Shown here one piece after another: positions 42,147-51,855 of a stretch of DNA of 64,000 nucleotides. Where the stretch lies: contig DATGLD010000043.1 in the NCBI GenBank assembly GCA_035294305.1, positions 4,740 through 68,739 on the forward strand, in the 5' to 3' direction. The notes beneath the pieces are model-generated. The model was not told the origin of the DNA. It worked only from the letters and a program-made list of their open reading frames with translations, and did no database searches. Within the stretch, counting starts at the first letter, position 1. Each line of letters begins with the position of its first letter. This DNA comes from DASRBN01 sp035294305 (GTDB lineage Bacteria > Chloroflexota > Ktedonobacteria > Ktedonobacterales > Ktedonobacteraceae). The translations under genes were made by a program, and so were the position numbers.

Positions 42147-43035
42147 GAATCCCCGCACGCCACGTATCAACCTCGTGCTTGAGCGCCGCGATATATCCGG
42201 CAACATCATTATGGTCGCTGCTGGGAGCGTAGGTGGGAATAATCTGATCGACGGTCACCAGTCCCCATTGAGCGACGTAGAGATTGCGAATAAGCTTGTA
42301 CCACTGCTCGTACCCGTCTACCCAGCTATACATCTGAGCGTACCCGCCATCGCCTGTTTGATCACAAGGGCGCGAGGGAATGCAGCGCATGTTGCCGAGG
42401 GAGAGCGTAACCCGCGCCTCGCCCGTCGTGCCAAAGAGACTTTCATGCATGAAGAAGGCCAGCGCGTATACCGGGTCTATGCCGTACTTCACGCCCAGAT
42501 CATACATCTGCTGTCCGGTTCCGGCGGCTGGCGAGCCGTAAGCGGCGAGTACCTGGTTGATGAAGGCGGCCGAAATGGTCGGCTTACCCAGCACGGAATA
42601 GGGTCCTGTACTTACTTTGATAGGGATAGGCGTCCTGGTCGCTATCGGCCCGGTGCTGTTCTGCCAGGTATTAAACGCGCTGATAGAGCCACCTACTTGA
42701 ATAGGAAATGATTGTCCATTATACGTGACAAGATTCTGATTATCATGCCGCTGAAAAATAGCCGCGCTGATCAGCACAAAAGAACCCAGCACAACGATAA
42801 CCATACATAAGATAAACGGCGTGAGCCAGGAGCGATGCCGTAACAGTGGATGAGGTTCCTTATATACGACTGCTCGAGTCGACTTGCGTTTTGCGGGTAA
42901 TACCTGCGTTACTTTTTCCTTTTGCGGCTGTACCTCCGGCAGCACGCGGGTAGCACGCCTGGTTATTGGCACGTCGACCGGAAACGATAAAGGAGTCAGC
43001 GGGGGTTTATCGCCATAGCTACTCCCTCGGGCCAT
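42136..43035 (-). CDS. Membrane-anchored glucosaminidase-like protein
   Basis: 299 aa. A basic cytosolic N-terminus of ~65 aa, one membrane anchor (FILCMVIVVLGSFVLISAAIF), a linker, and an extracellular domain with YGIDPVYALAFFMHESLFGT (catalytic Glu candidate in MHES), LGNMRCIPSRPC and GYAQMYSWVDGYEQWYKLI, as in lysozyme-like glucosaminidase domains that cut peptidoglycan. AGAGGAGG lies before the ATG. Its 3' end overlaps the kinase-regulator gene by 11 bp, convergently. Confidence 0.82.
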   Translation of the reverse strand: MARGSSYGDKPPLTPLSFPVDVPITRRATRVLPEVQPQKEKVTQVLPAKRKSTRAVVYKEPHPLLRHRSWLTPFILCMVIVVLGSFVLISAAIFQRHDNQNLVTYNGQSFPIQVGGSISAFNTWQNSTGPIATRTPIPIKVSTGPYSVLGKPTISAAFINQVLAAYGSPAAGTGQQMYDLGVKYGIDPVYALAFFMHESLFGTTGEARVTLSLGNMRCIPSRPCDQTGDGGYAQMYSWVDGYEQWYKLIRNLYVAQWGLVTVDQIIPTYAPSSDHNDVAGYIAALKHEVDTWRAGILRP

Positions 43036-43160
43036 GAATATCCTCCTCTAGAACATATGTACAAGCCTCTTTAGTGTAACACATGCATCATTACCGCGCA
43101 AGTAGGGGCACCTCATCACCTCATCTACAGGGCTATGCAAAAGTGACATCTGAGGGGTTT

Positions 43161-43202
43161 CTTCGTGTAGGGACGGGGGCTCGTCCCTATCCCTACACGA
43201 AG
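43161..43202. repeat. Hairpin in divergent spacer
   Basis: Outer arms CTTCGTGTAGGGA (43161-43173) and its complement (43190-43202), with inner GGGAC/GTCCC. It lies between divergent genes, so a terminator role is unlikely; the words GTAGGGAC and CCCTAC recur in other spacers of this window. The rest of 43036-43460 shows no gene. Confidence 0.55.
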
Positions 43203-43460
43203 TTCATCTTCTTCTCTCGACTTTTCAATCGCCCTTCCTCATCCACATGAAATACAGAATGGCATCCCATGAAATAGTATCAGGAAAAAAGCAGACTGTC
43301 AATTTTGAGCTTTTGAAATTCTGAGCGTGCAGCTTGTCTAAAAGTCAGCTTATCAAGTATAATGATGGAAAGTCACCACCACCCGGTATTATTCGTTACT
43401 TATCGTAGTGACGAAAGGAATACGCTATTTTTGCCCACAACATCCTGGAAAAGGGGGACT

Positions 43461-46400
43461 ATGGCTCAGCAGCTCAACATCATCATTGTTCCACACACCC
43501 ATTGGGATCGCGAATGGTATCAAACTTTTCAGCAGTTCCGTTTCCGGCTGGTGCAGACAATCGACAGCCTGCTTGACATCCTGGACAACGATCCCGGCTT
43601 CACCCATTTCCTGCTGGATGGCCAGACTGTTGTGCTGGAAGATTACCTGGAAGTGCAACCGGAGCAGGAGGAGCGCCTGAAGAAATATACGCGCTGTGGG
43701 CGTATTCAGGTCGGCCCCTGGTATATCCAGCCGGACGAGTTCCTGGTCAGTGGTGAATCACTGGTACGTAACTTGCAGAGAGGCTTGCAGCAGGCCAGCG
43801 AATTTGGCGAGCCAATGCGCGTTGGGTACGTCCCCGACTGCTTTGGCCATATTGCCCAGTTGCCCCAGATACTGCAAGGGTTCGGCATCGATAACGCCGT
43901 CTTCTGGCGCGGTGTTGGCGCCGAAGCTGAGAAAAGCGAGTTCTATTGGACCGCTCCCGACGGCACGCGTGTGCTGGTCATTCATCTTGCCGATGCTCTT
44001 GGATACTCCAATGCCCGCCAGATGCCCCTGAACGTGGACGAATTCATCACGCGCGTCGAACTGCTTGCCGCTCCTCTCCTCTCTAAGGCGACCACCGACA
44101 CGCTGCTGTTCATGAACGGCTCCGATCACCTGATGCCCCAGCGTGGTCTGCCAGAGGTCATAGCGTCCGTTAACAGGCTGCTGGCGCATCTTGAGCCCGA
44201 ACACCGGCAATTGTTGGCGAAGTACGCGCATCCCAGAAAAAACGCGGGTGTGCCTCAATACGACTCCATTCAGATACAAATCGGGACGCTGCCGCAGTAT
44301 GTCGAGGTTGTGCGCAAGCAGGCTGGTCACCCTGATGCCGAGCCATTACAGACCTTAAGCGGCGATATGCGTAGCAGCCAGTTCTCGCACCTGTTGCCCT
44401 CAGTTCTCTCCACACGCATGTGGATCAAGCAGCAAAATGCTCTCACAGAACACCTGTTGGAACATGCAGTGGAACCGTTGACTGCCTGGGCATCCCAGTT
44501 AGGGGCGCCATATCCCAGCGGACTGGTGAAACTCGCCTGGAAGTTCCTGCTGCAAAATCATCCCCATGACAGCATCTGCGGCTGTAGTATCGACCAGGTG
44601 CATGCCGAAAATCGCGTACGCTTCGCTCAAAGCCAGCAGATCAGCAGTAGCCTGGTGGGGCAGGCTATCGAGCGCATCATGTCGCAGATAGATACACGCG
44701 CTCCTTTCCCATCACCGCAGACCGGGCACGATCTGGAGCCTATACCCATCGTCGTCTTCAATCCAGCGCCGGGACCACGCTCAGAGAAAGCGCGAGTCGT
44801 GATCCAGTTCCCCGGCTCATTGGCGGATGCGGCAATTGTCGACGAGCGGGGCAGGCAGATGCCTTTCGCCATCATTGATCGTTGGACGCAGGATCTCGGC
44901 TCTATGTCCTTACCGCGCGAAACGCTGGCCGCGGCGCTGGCGGTTGAAGGAACGGAGGCCGCTGGTGAACTCGTGCATAAAGCCGAGAGCATGGTGACAT
45001 CCTTACTCGGGCAGCCCGAAAACTCTTATGTTATCAGCCGCATTCATCTTGAGATGGGTAAACAACCGCGTATGGCTTCGGTCGAAGTGATGATCACTCC
45101 GCGAGGGCGTGTAACCGTCGATGAACAGGCCTTGATTAAGGCTGAGCGTGACCTGCTTGCGTTGATCCAGGGCGAAGATATCGATATCCTGGAGGCGTCG
45201 CTAATTGATGAGGCGCGCGAGACCATCGAATTTGTTGCCGCCGATCTGCCCGCTTTTGGGTTCAAGACCTTCTGGGTCTATCCGCGAGGATTGCAAAATG
45301 ATCGCCCGGAAGCCTCAACTTCTTTAATGGTGTCACAACAGCAAGCATGCATCGAAAATGAATTCTACAACGTTGTAGCTAGTAGGGACAATGGAACACT
45401 CACCATCACGGATAAACAGACCGGCGCAGTCTTTGCAGGACTCAACCGCTTTGTAGATGGCGGTGACGTAGGTGACCTGTACAATTACAGCCCGCCCGCG
45501 CAAGATTTGTTGATTAGCGAGCCCATCGATCCGCCTGAGATTGATGTAATCAACAGCGGGGGGATGCAGGCGACGCTGCGCATCCGGGGAACGTGGCTGC
45601 TACCGGCCTCCTGCTCTCCTGATCGCAGCGAGCGCAGTTCCAACATGATCGAGTGTCCCATCGTCAGCGAAGTATCCCTGATTGCAGGTGTGCGACGTAT
45701 TGCTATTCATACTCGTATTGATAATAGGGCGAGAGATCACCGTTTACGTGTGGTCTTTCCTGTATCATATACAGTAGAGCATGTTGCTGCGGAAAGTACT
45801 TTTGAGGTTCGTATGAGACCTGTTGCCGCGCCTCACCCCGCCGATGTTTCGGCTTGGGCGGAAGCGCCGGTCAATACGTTCCCGCAGAAGCGCTTTGTGG
45901 ATATCAGCAATGGCAAAGTCGGGCTGGGTATACTCAATCGCGGCCTGCCGGAATACGAGGTCTTGCAGCAAGGCCCAGGCGTCGAACCGGGAGGGATGGC
46001 AGTAGCTGTTACCCTTTTGCGCTGTGTGGAGTGGCTTTCTCGCGGTGATCTATCTACACGCCATGGGCATGCTGGTCCGGCGGAATTTACGCCGGAGGCT
46101 CAATGCCTTGGCGAGCAGGCATTCGACTACGCGCTCGTGCCTCATGGTGGTGATTGGGAAGCGGAGGAGGCGCTTGTGCTGCGTGAGGCGCAGGCTTTCA
46201 ATATACCAGTTTGGGCCAGCGTGACAGGACAGCACGAGGGGGCGCTGAGTTCCCGAACCGCGCAGATCGAGGTTGAACCGCGTGAACTGGTTGTGAGCGC
46301 GATCAAGCGCAGCAACGATGGAGAAGGCACAATTGTGCGCGTATATAATCCTCTCGGCCATGCTGTAGAGGGCAGAATTCTACCTGAGTTTGCCTGCACG

Positions 46401-46541
46401 CGCGCGTTTGTGACAAACTTACGGGAGGAACGACGGGGGCAAATCTTCTGGGGCGGCCAGGATGACGGCGCGGGGCATCCCGGGGAAGCACTACATCTAG
46501 GCCTACGTGCGGGGGAGATAGTAACCATACTGTTTCAATAG
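43461..46541 (+). CDS. Alpha-mannosidase, glycoside hydrolase family 38
   Basis: 1026 aa. Family 38 retaining mannosidase. Zinc-site segment HTHWDREWYQTFQQFRFRLV near residue 12, then GYVPDCFGHIAQLPQILQGF, whose Asp is the predicted nucleophile, MNGSDHLMPQ, and HPHDSICGCSIDQVH. The long beta-rich C-terminal domains are complete. No signal peptide, so cytosolic breakdown of mannosides or mannosylglycerate-type substrates is likely. The ATG at 43461 follows AAGGGGG and is preferred to the ATG at 43362. Confidence 0.94.
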   Translation: MAQQLNIIIVPHTHWDREWYQTFQQFRFRLVQTIDSLLDILDNDPGFTHFLLDGQTVVLEDYLEVQPEQEERLKKYTRCGRIQVGPWYIQPDEFLVSGESLVRNLQRGLQQASEFGEPMRVGYVPDCFGHIAQLPQILQGFGIDNAVFWRGVGAEAEKSEFYWTAPDGTRVLVIHLADALGYSNARQMPLNVDEFITRVELLAAPLLSKATTDTLLFMNGSDHLMPQRGLPEVIASVNRLLAHLEPEHRQLLAKYAHPRKNAGVPQYDSIQIQIGTLPQYVEVVRKQAGHPDAEPLQTLSGDMRSSQFSHLLPSVLSTRMWIKQQNALTEHLLEHAVEPLTAWASQLGAPYPSGLVKLAWKFLLQNHPHDSICGCSIDQVHAENRVRFAQSQQISSSLVGQAIERIMSQIDTRAPFPSPQTGHDLEPIPIVVFNPAPGPRSEKARVVIQFPGSLADAAIVDERGRQMPFAIIDRWTQDLGSMSLPRETLAAALAVEGTEAAGELVHKAESMVTSLLGQPENSYVISRIHLEMGKQPRMASVEVMITPRGRVTVDEQALIKAERDLLALIQGEDIDILEASLIDEARETIEFVAADLPAFGFKTFWVYPRGLQNDRPEASTSLMVSQQQACIENEFYNVVASRDNGTLTITDKQTGAVFAGLNRFVDGGDVGDLYNYSPPAQDLLISEPIDPPEIDVINSGGMQATLRIRGTWLLPASCSPDRSERSSNMIECPIVSEVSLIAGVRRIAIHTRIDNRARDHRLRVVFPVSYTVEHVAAESTFEVRMRPVAAPHPADVSAWAEAPVNTFPQKRFVDISNGKVGLGILNRGLPEYEVLQQGPGVEPGGMAVAVTLLRCVEWLSRGDLSTRHGHAGPAEFTPEAQCLGEQAFDYALVPHGGDWEAEEALVLREAQAFNIPVWASVTGQHEGALSSRTAQIEVEPRELVVSAIKRSNDGEGTIVRVYNPLGHAVEGRILPEFACTRAFVTNLREERRGQIFWGGQDDGAGHPGEALHLGLRAGEIVTILFQ

Positions 46542-46785
46542 TTGTCGTACCTCTAAGTCCTATTCTGTTGTCTTTGTATCTCTGTTACACGTTGTATTCT
46601 TATGATGAATGTAGGGGCGCACGCAGGCATACCATGCGCCCGAAAACTCACTATTATACCTATTGCGGGCGCTCATACCATGCGCTCTAACTCCTATCGT
46701 CTTATGCGTGGGGGCCAGAAGTATCGCGCCCCTGGTTGGTCAGGCGTATAGGAGTCAAGGTTATTCTGAAAGGGACGGTAATCCT

Positions 46786-47430
46786 GTGATTGCGGATTTT
46801 GTTCAGGTTCTTTCCAAAACACAACCATTATCTCTACTGGCCGGGTCTCCGACTCCAACTCTGACGCCAACAGTGGTAACCGGGCCGACAACATCGAGTT
46901 CAAGCAGCCTGCTAGATACATTAAATAAGGTGCTGGGTATCGTTATTGGTTTCCTGGTCGCATTTATTGTCATCTTCTGGATCAGCTTGATCGTCTGGAC
47001 GTTCCGCGATATTCGCTCGCGCTCGCAGGACTTCCTGACCCAGATACTGGCAACCCTACTGGTTGCTTTCTTCTTCATCGGAGGGCTCTTCATCTACATG
47101 ATCTTGCGCCCGCGGCAGACCCTGGCGGAGATTTACGAACGCCAGTTGGAAGAAGAGTCGTTACTGGCCGAGATGACTGAGCGCCAGACCTGCAATAACT
47201 GCCACGCGCGCGTTGAGTCGGATTTCCAGATCTGCCCCTCGTGTGGCCAGAAGCTCAAGCGCCCCTGTCCTAAGTGTGAGCGCCTGCTCGAACTGCGCTG
47301 GGCATTTTGTCCTTACTGCGCTACAAATCTGGCCGGGCCTATGCAAAATATGCCCGGAATGCCCGTCATGCAAGGGATGCAGAGCACTCCAGGCATGCCT
47401 ATGAGCGGCCAGTTAGGCAACCGCTACTGA
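46786..47430 (+). CDS. Membrane protein with double zinc ribbon
   Basis: 214 aa from a GTG at 46786 (AAAGGGACGG upstream); the frame is open back to 46663. Ser/Thr/Pro-rich N-terminus, two membrane helices (VLGIVIGFLVAFIVIFWISL and ILATLLVAFFFIGGLFIYMI), then two zinc ribbons: CNNCHARVESDFQICPSCG and CPKCERLLELRWAFCPYC. The C-terminus is Met/Pro/Gly-rich (MQNMPGMPVMQGMQ). It has a regular double-zinc-ribbon (DZR) layout; function unknown. The spacer 46542-46785 holds two CATACCATGCGC repeats. Confidence 0.8.
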   Translation: MIADFVQVLSKTQPLSLLAGSPTPTLTPTVVTGPTTSSSSSLLDTLNKVLGIVIGFLVAFIVIFWISLIVWTFRDIRSRSQDFLTQILATLLVAFFFIGGLFIYMILRPRQTLAEIYERQLEEESLLAEMTERQTCNNCHARVESDFQICPSCGQKLKRPCPKCERLLELRWAFCPYCATNLAGPMQNMPGMPVMQGMQSTPGMPMSGQLGNRY

Positions 47431-47440
47431 AACTCGACGC

Positions 47441-47501
47441 CGCAAGATATTCCGGCCTCGCGGTAAGGAAAAACCCTGTTGCGAGGCCGGAATATCTTGC
47501 G
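47441..47501 (+). terminator. Hairpin after zinc-ribbon gene, 21-bp perfect stem
   Basis: Arms 47441-47461 and 47481-47501, loop 19 nt, 10 nt after the stop codon. Confidence 0.75.
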
Positions 47502-47530
47502 ATGACCCCCCACCAAAAGGCCCCCTGATT

Positions 47531-47558
47531 TTGCTTGTCGAGCGGATTGTGGTATAAT
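47531..47558 (+). promoter_or_regulatory. First promoter upstream of gyrB
   Basis: TTGCTT (47531-47536), 16-nt spacer, TGGTATAAT extended -10 (TATAAT at 47553-47558). GGAGGTGA and a 10-codon ORF (MALCHVFSTL, 47575-47607) follow immediately; the predicted transcript start falls inside that GGAGGTGA, so translation of this ORF is doubtful. Confidence 0.6.
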
Positions 47559-47722
47559 AGGGAGGTGAAAAAATATGGCTCTCTGCCATGTTTTCTCCAC
47601 TCTATGAGAATACCAATTCAGGGTGTTGAGGCATTTTCTACGAGAAACAGGTAGACCACCAGGCCACCAATGATGTCTCATGCACCAGAATTATCATCTC
47701 CGCATACACGCTTAGATATGGC

Positions 47723-47751
47723 TGACAATGTGCCAATAAAAGGTGTATACT
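47723..47751 (+). promoter_or_regulatory. Second promoter upstream of gyrB
   Basis: TGACAA (47723-47728), 17-nt spacer, TATACT (47746-47751), about 180 nt before the likely gyrB start. Together with the promoter near 47531, gyrB would have two starts and long leaders. The remaining spacer shows no supported gene. Confidence 0.5.
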
Positions 47752-47932
47752 ATAGAAAATATGTACAAGAAGGCGCTTATTCTCATCTTGCCCACCACCT
47801 GGGAGCAGGTAATTGGGCAGGGGAGAGCGGCGCCATGTTTCCGATAATGCAATACCGGGCGAATTACACGTAGGGCTAGATTTATCGCGCCCCCGTGTCA
47901 CTTCCCACATATACAAGGGACGTATCAAGGCT

Positions 47933-49957
47933 ATGGCAAAGACGAAAGAATCCATCATGGCAGAGCAGATAGACGAGAATAAGAATGCTCTTAGTAGCTA
48001 TCCCGAACAAAAAACTGGGAATGGCGATGGGAAAGTAAACGGCAATGGTAATGGTGGATATAGCGAACAAAACATTCAAATTCTTGAAGGCCTGGAAGCC
48101 GTACGCGTGCGCCCCGGCATGTATATTGGAGCGACCGACCAGCGCGGCCTGCACCACCTCATCTACGAGGTTGTTGATAATAGCATCGACGAGGTCATGG
48201 CGGGCTCTGCCGATACCGTAAAGGTCACCATCCACCCCGATAGCTCGGTGACGATTGAGGACAATGGCCGCGGTATCCCCGTCGAAGAACACCACCAGCG
48301 CCCCGGCCTCTCCACGCTCGAAGTCGTCATGACCATTCTGCATGCTGGCGGCAAATTCGGCGGGGGCGGCTACCAGATCAGTAGCGGCCTGCATGGTGTC
48401 GGCGTTTCCGTCGTCAACGCGCTTTCCGAATGGTGTCAGGTGGATGTCAAGCGCGACGGCATCCTGTATCGCCAGCGCTACGAACGCGGTGTAGCCGTCA
48501 CGCCACTGGTGGAAGTGGACCTTGTTGAAGAGGATGATACGGGCACTATCACCTCCTTCCTGCCCGATTTGACGGTCATGGAGACCCGCGACTATAACTT
48601 CGACATCCTGGCGCAGCGCTTCCGCGAAATGGCCTACCTGAATCGTGGTATGACCATCTCTCTCAAAGACGAGCGCACCGAGCGCGAGGTGACCTTCTAC
48701 TTCGAAGGTGGCCTTGTCTCGTTCGTGCGCTACCTGAACAAGGATCGCGGGCGCATCATGGCCCGGCCCGTCAGCACCATTCGCGAAATTGACGGCGTCA
48801 AGGTTGAACTGGCCGTGCAGTACAACGACGGCTGGAACCCCACCGAATTTTCCTTCGCCAACGGCATCAACACCGTCGATGGCGGTATGCACATCACCGG
48901 ATTCCGCAGCGCCCTCACGCGCACGCTCAATGACTACGCGCGCAAGGTGAATTTGCTCAAAGAAAAAGATAGCAACCTGACCGGTGACGATGTGCGGCAG
49001 GGCCTGACGGCGGTCGTCAGCGTCAAGGTTCCCAACCCGCAATTTGAGGCGCAGACCAAAGCCAAGCTGAACAATGCCGAAGTACGTCCTATCGTCGAAA
49101 CGGTGACGACAGAAATGCTCACCAAATACCTGGAGGAGACGCCCAGCGAAGCCAAGGCCATCATCGAGAAGTGCTTGCTATCCGCGCGCGCCCGCGAAGC
49201 TGCCCGTGCCGCCCGCGACCTGATCCAGCGCAAGAACGCTCTGGACACCACGCTGCCCGGCAAACTGGCCGATTGTTCCGAAAAACACGCCGACCGCTGC
49301 GAACTGTACCTCGTGGAAGGAGACAGCGCCGGTGGTAGTGCAAAATCTGGCCGTGACCGCCACTTCCAGGCCATCCTGCCGCTGCGTGGAAAGATTCTCA
49401 ACGTCGAACGCGCACGACTCGACAAGATGCTGGCTAACGAAGAGGTGAAGAATATCATCACCGCTATCGGTGTAGGCATTGGTGAACACTTCAACAAGTC
49501 CAAGCTCCGCTATGGGCGCATCGTTATCATGTGCGACGCCGATGTTGATGGCGCGCACATTCGCACGCTGCTACTGACCTTCTTCTTCCGCTATATGGAG
49601 CCGCTGATCACCGACGGGCACCTCTATATTGCGCAGCCGCCGCTCTATCACATCAAAACCGGCAAAAACGTCCAGTTCGTCTACAGTGATGAGGAACGCG
49701 ACCGCCTGATCGAAGAATACAAGGCCGCGCACAACGGCAAAGAACCCGAAGTCGGTCGCTACAAAGGCCTCGGCGAAATGAACCCCGAAACTCTCTGGGA
49801 GACCACCATGGATCCGGCCCGCCGCACGATCCTGAAGGTCAGCATCGAAGAGGCCGTGGAGGCCGACAAGGTCTTCAACATGCTGATGGGCGACGAGGTT
49901 GCGCCGCGCAAGCGGTTTATTGAGAGTCATGCGAAGAGCGCGAAGCTGGACGTGTAG
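47933..49957 (+). CDS. gyrB: DNA gyrase subunit B
   Basis: 674 aa. ATPase subunit of gyrase. GHKL domain with EVVDNSIDE, DNGRGIPV and GGKFGGGGYQISSGLHGVG; transducer; TOPRIM with EGDSAGGSAKSGRDR and DADVDGAHIRTLLL; tail ending in GDEVAPRKRFIESHA. The N-terminus is extended by about 40 polar residues (GNGDGKVNGNGNGGYSEQ) before QILEGLEAVRVRPGMYIG. Start is ATG 47933 or 47957. The tail is that of GyrB rather than ParE by length, but the latter cannot be wholly excluded. Not next to gyrA. Confidence 0.94.
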   Translation: MAKTKESIMAEQIDENKNALSSYPEQKTGNGDGKVNGNGNGGYSEQNIQILEGLEAVRVRPGMYIGATDQRGLHHLIYEVVDNSIDEVMAGSADTVKVTIHPDSSVTIEDNGRGIPVEEHHQRPGLSTLEVVMTILHAGGKFGGGGYQISSGLHGVGVSVVNALSEWCQVDVKRDGILYRQRYERGVAVTPLVEVDLVEEDDTGTITSFLPDLTVMETRDYNFDILAQRFREMAYLNRGMTISLKDERTEREVTFYFEGGLVSFVRYLNKDRGRIMARPVSTIREIDGVKVELAVQYNDGWNPTEFSFANGINTVDGGMHITGFRSALTRTLNDYARKVNLLKEKDSNLTGDDVRQGLTAVVSVKVPNPQFEAQTKAKLNNAEVRPIVETVTTEMLTKYLEETPSEAKAIIEKCLLSARAREAARAARDLIQRKNALDTTLPGKLADCSEKHADRCELYLVEGDSAGGSAKSGRDRHFQAILPLRGKILNVERARLDKMLANEEVKNIITAIGVGIGEHFNKSKLRYGRIVIMCDADVDGAHIRTLLLTFFFRYMEPLITDGHLYIAQPPLYHIKTGKNVQFVYSDEERDRLIEEYKAAHNGKEPEVGRYKGLGEMNPETLWETTMDPARRTILKVSIEEAVEADKVFNMLMGDEVAPRKRFIESHAKSAKLDV

Positions 49958-49979
49958 GAGTTATTGGATTGCTTGCTTA

Positions 49980-50094
49980 TTGCCACAAATAGTTGGCAGG
50001 GCTAAATCGATTGGACATTGCCGCATGCCAACGTTGGTTGCACGAAAGCTCGTAAAGATCAAAAATTGCCCTGCTCTCTATTTCTGTGGCAGGA
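49980..50094. terminator. Imperfect long inverted repeat between gyrB and acyl-CoA ligase
   Basis: TGCCACAAATAG...GGCAGGGC near 49980-50004 pairs imperfectly with GCCCTGC...CTATTTCTGTGGCA near 50070-50094, with a ~65-nt loop. Convergent genes; the distal arm enters the ligase stop region. Confidence 0.4.
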
Positions 50095-51811
50095 TCGCGA
50101 GATCCCAGGCTTTGATGGCATTTTCTCGCAGCACAAACTTCTGCACCTTCCCGCTCCCGGTCAAAGGATAAGAGGTCACAAATTGGAAGTAGCGCGGGAT
50201 CTTCTGGTGACTGATCTTTCCCTTACAGTAGGTGCGCAACTCTCGTTCACTCAGTTGCTCTCCTTGTTTCGGGATGATAACGGCGAGCAACTCTTCACCA
50301 AAAAAGGCATCCGGCACGCCCACGACCTGGACGTCGGCCACCTTGGGGTGGCGAATGAGGAACTCCTCAATCTCACGTGGAAAAAGATTCTCGCCGCCAC
50401 GAATGACCATGTCCTTGAGCCGACCCACAATGTTAACGTAGCCGCGCCCGTCCATCGTTGCCAGGTCACCCGTATGTAACCAACCCTCGGCATCAATCGC
50501 CTCGGCTGCCTTTTCCGGCATCTTGTAGTAGCCAGCCATCACAAGGTAGCCCCGGCAGCAGAGTTCTCCACGCTCTCCAACAGGAAGAATGCTACCTGTT
50601 TCCGCATGGATGACCTTGACCTCAGTATGCGGGAGCGGTATGCCCACCGTCGCTGCCTTCAGTTCAAATGGATCGTCTGAGAGCGTTGTTGTAATGCCGC
50701 ACGTTGCCTCAGTCTGACCAAAGCCAATAAAAACATCAGCTCCCATTTGCTTTTTGACCTGCTCCATGAGGGCAATAGGGACAGGAGCACCACCCGTACC
50801 TATCAGTTGCAGCGAAGAAAGATCATATGTACCGGCAGCAGGGTGCTGCATAATCGCTGTAATCATAGTGGGCGTTCCTGACAAAAAGGTGCAGCGTTCA
50901 TGGCTGATGATGCGTAACGCTTGCAAGGGATCAAAGGCCAGAAGGGGATGAAGGGAGCAGCCAAGGCAGAGAGAGCCGAGCGTTCCCGCCACGCACCCCA
51001 TGGCATGAAAGAATGGCACCAGTACCGCCATGCGGGTAGCTTGATCGGCTCCCCACCGCTTCGCAAGCAGGCGCGCATTATTGATCAGGGCATAATGTGT
51101 CAGCAGTGTGCCTTTAGGAGAGCCTGTTGTGCCGGACGTATAGATGATCATGGCTGGATCAAAAGGCATGACCGACGTTTGTCGTTCGCGCAGCGCCACG
51201 TCGCTGATCTGTTTTCCGCATGTGACCATCTCATCGAAGAGCAGCGGCCAGCCTTCCTCTTGGGATCCATTAACAGGAGGGCTACCTAACAGGCACACAG
51301 AGCGCAGCAGCGGGAGGCGCTCGCTCGTTACTTCGCCTTGTTGGTTGCCAGGAGTAATGAGCGAACGGATCGTTGCCAGGCAATCATGATCGCGTATACG
51401 GGCCATACAGAACACTGTACGGATATCCCCCTGCTTGAGGATGTACTCGACCTCACTAGCGCGCAGGACGGGATTGATCGTGACCAGAACCAGGCCAGCT
51501 TTGGCCGCAGCCATTTGCAAGAGCGACCACTGCGGCAAGTTAGCAGCCCAGACAGCGATATGATCTCCTTTGTTCAGACCCAAAGCCAGTAATCCTTTGG
51601 CGGCGGCGTTGGCCCGTTCATGATAGTCCTGGTACGTCCAGCGAATGTCGAGGGCCGTACCGAACTCAGGATAACACGAGTACACCAGAGCTTCCCGGTC
51701 GGGAAAAGCTTCAGCTTGATGGTCTAAAAGATCACCAATGGTGATATCAAGGAGTTCTATCCCCTCGCTTTCGGCCTGCCAATAGGACAGGCCATTGTTG
51801 GTCATTCCCAT
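50078..51811 (-). CDS. AMP-binding acyl-CoA synthetase
   Basis: About 577 aa, ANL superfamily. P-loop YTSGTTGSPKGTLLTHYALI, GFGQTEATCG (A5), LHTGDLATMDGRGYVNIVGR (A7-A8), VIRGGENLFPREIEEFL, and the catalytic lysine in GSGKVQKF are intact. Best fit is a medium/long-chain fatty acyl-CoA synthetase. The ATG at 51811 has AGGAGG with 6-nt spacing; an alternative GTG at 51859 overlaps the stop of the FAD gene as GTGA. In operon with the FAD monooxygenase upstream, suggesting joint action on a fatty or polyketide acid. Confidence 0.93.
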   Translation of the reverse strand: MGMTNNGLSYWQAESEGIELLDITIGDLLDHQAEAFPDREALVYSCYPEFGTALDIRWTYQDYHERANAAAKGLLALGLNKGDHIAVWAANLPQWSLLQMAAAKAGLVLVTINPVLRASEVEYILKQGDIRTVFCMARIRDHDCLATIRSLITPGNQQGEVTSERLPLLRSVCLLGSPPVNGSQEEGWPLLFDEMVTCGKQISDVALRERQTSVMPFDPAMIIYTSGTTGSPKGTLLTHYALINNARLLAKRWGADQATRMAVLVPFFHAMGCVAGTLGSLCLGCSLHPLLAFDPLQALRIISHERCTFLSGTPTMITAIMQHPAAGTYDLSSLQLIGTGGAPVPIALMEQVKKQMGADVFIGFGQTEATCGITTTLSDDPFELKAATVGIPLPHTEVKVIHAETGSILPVGERGELCCRGYLVMAGYYKMPEKAAEAIDAEGWLHTGDLATMDGRGYVNIVGRLKDMVIRGGENLFPREIEEFLIRHPKVADVQVVGVPDAFFGEELLAVIIPKQGEQLSERELRTYCKGKISHQKIPRYFQFVTSYPLTGSGKVQKFVLRENAIKAWDLAILPQK

Positions 51812-51855
51812 ATTCATCCTCCTGTCATGACTACTTTTCTGTGCCTGCTCCGTAC

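Noticed and set aside
47670..47873. 67-codon ORF before gyrB
   Set aside because: It lacks a ribosome binding site, contains a consensus promoter in its middle and has no recognisable features.
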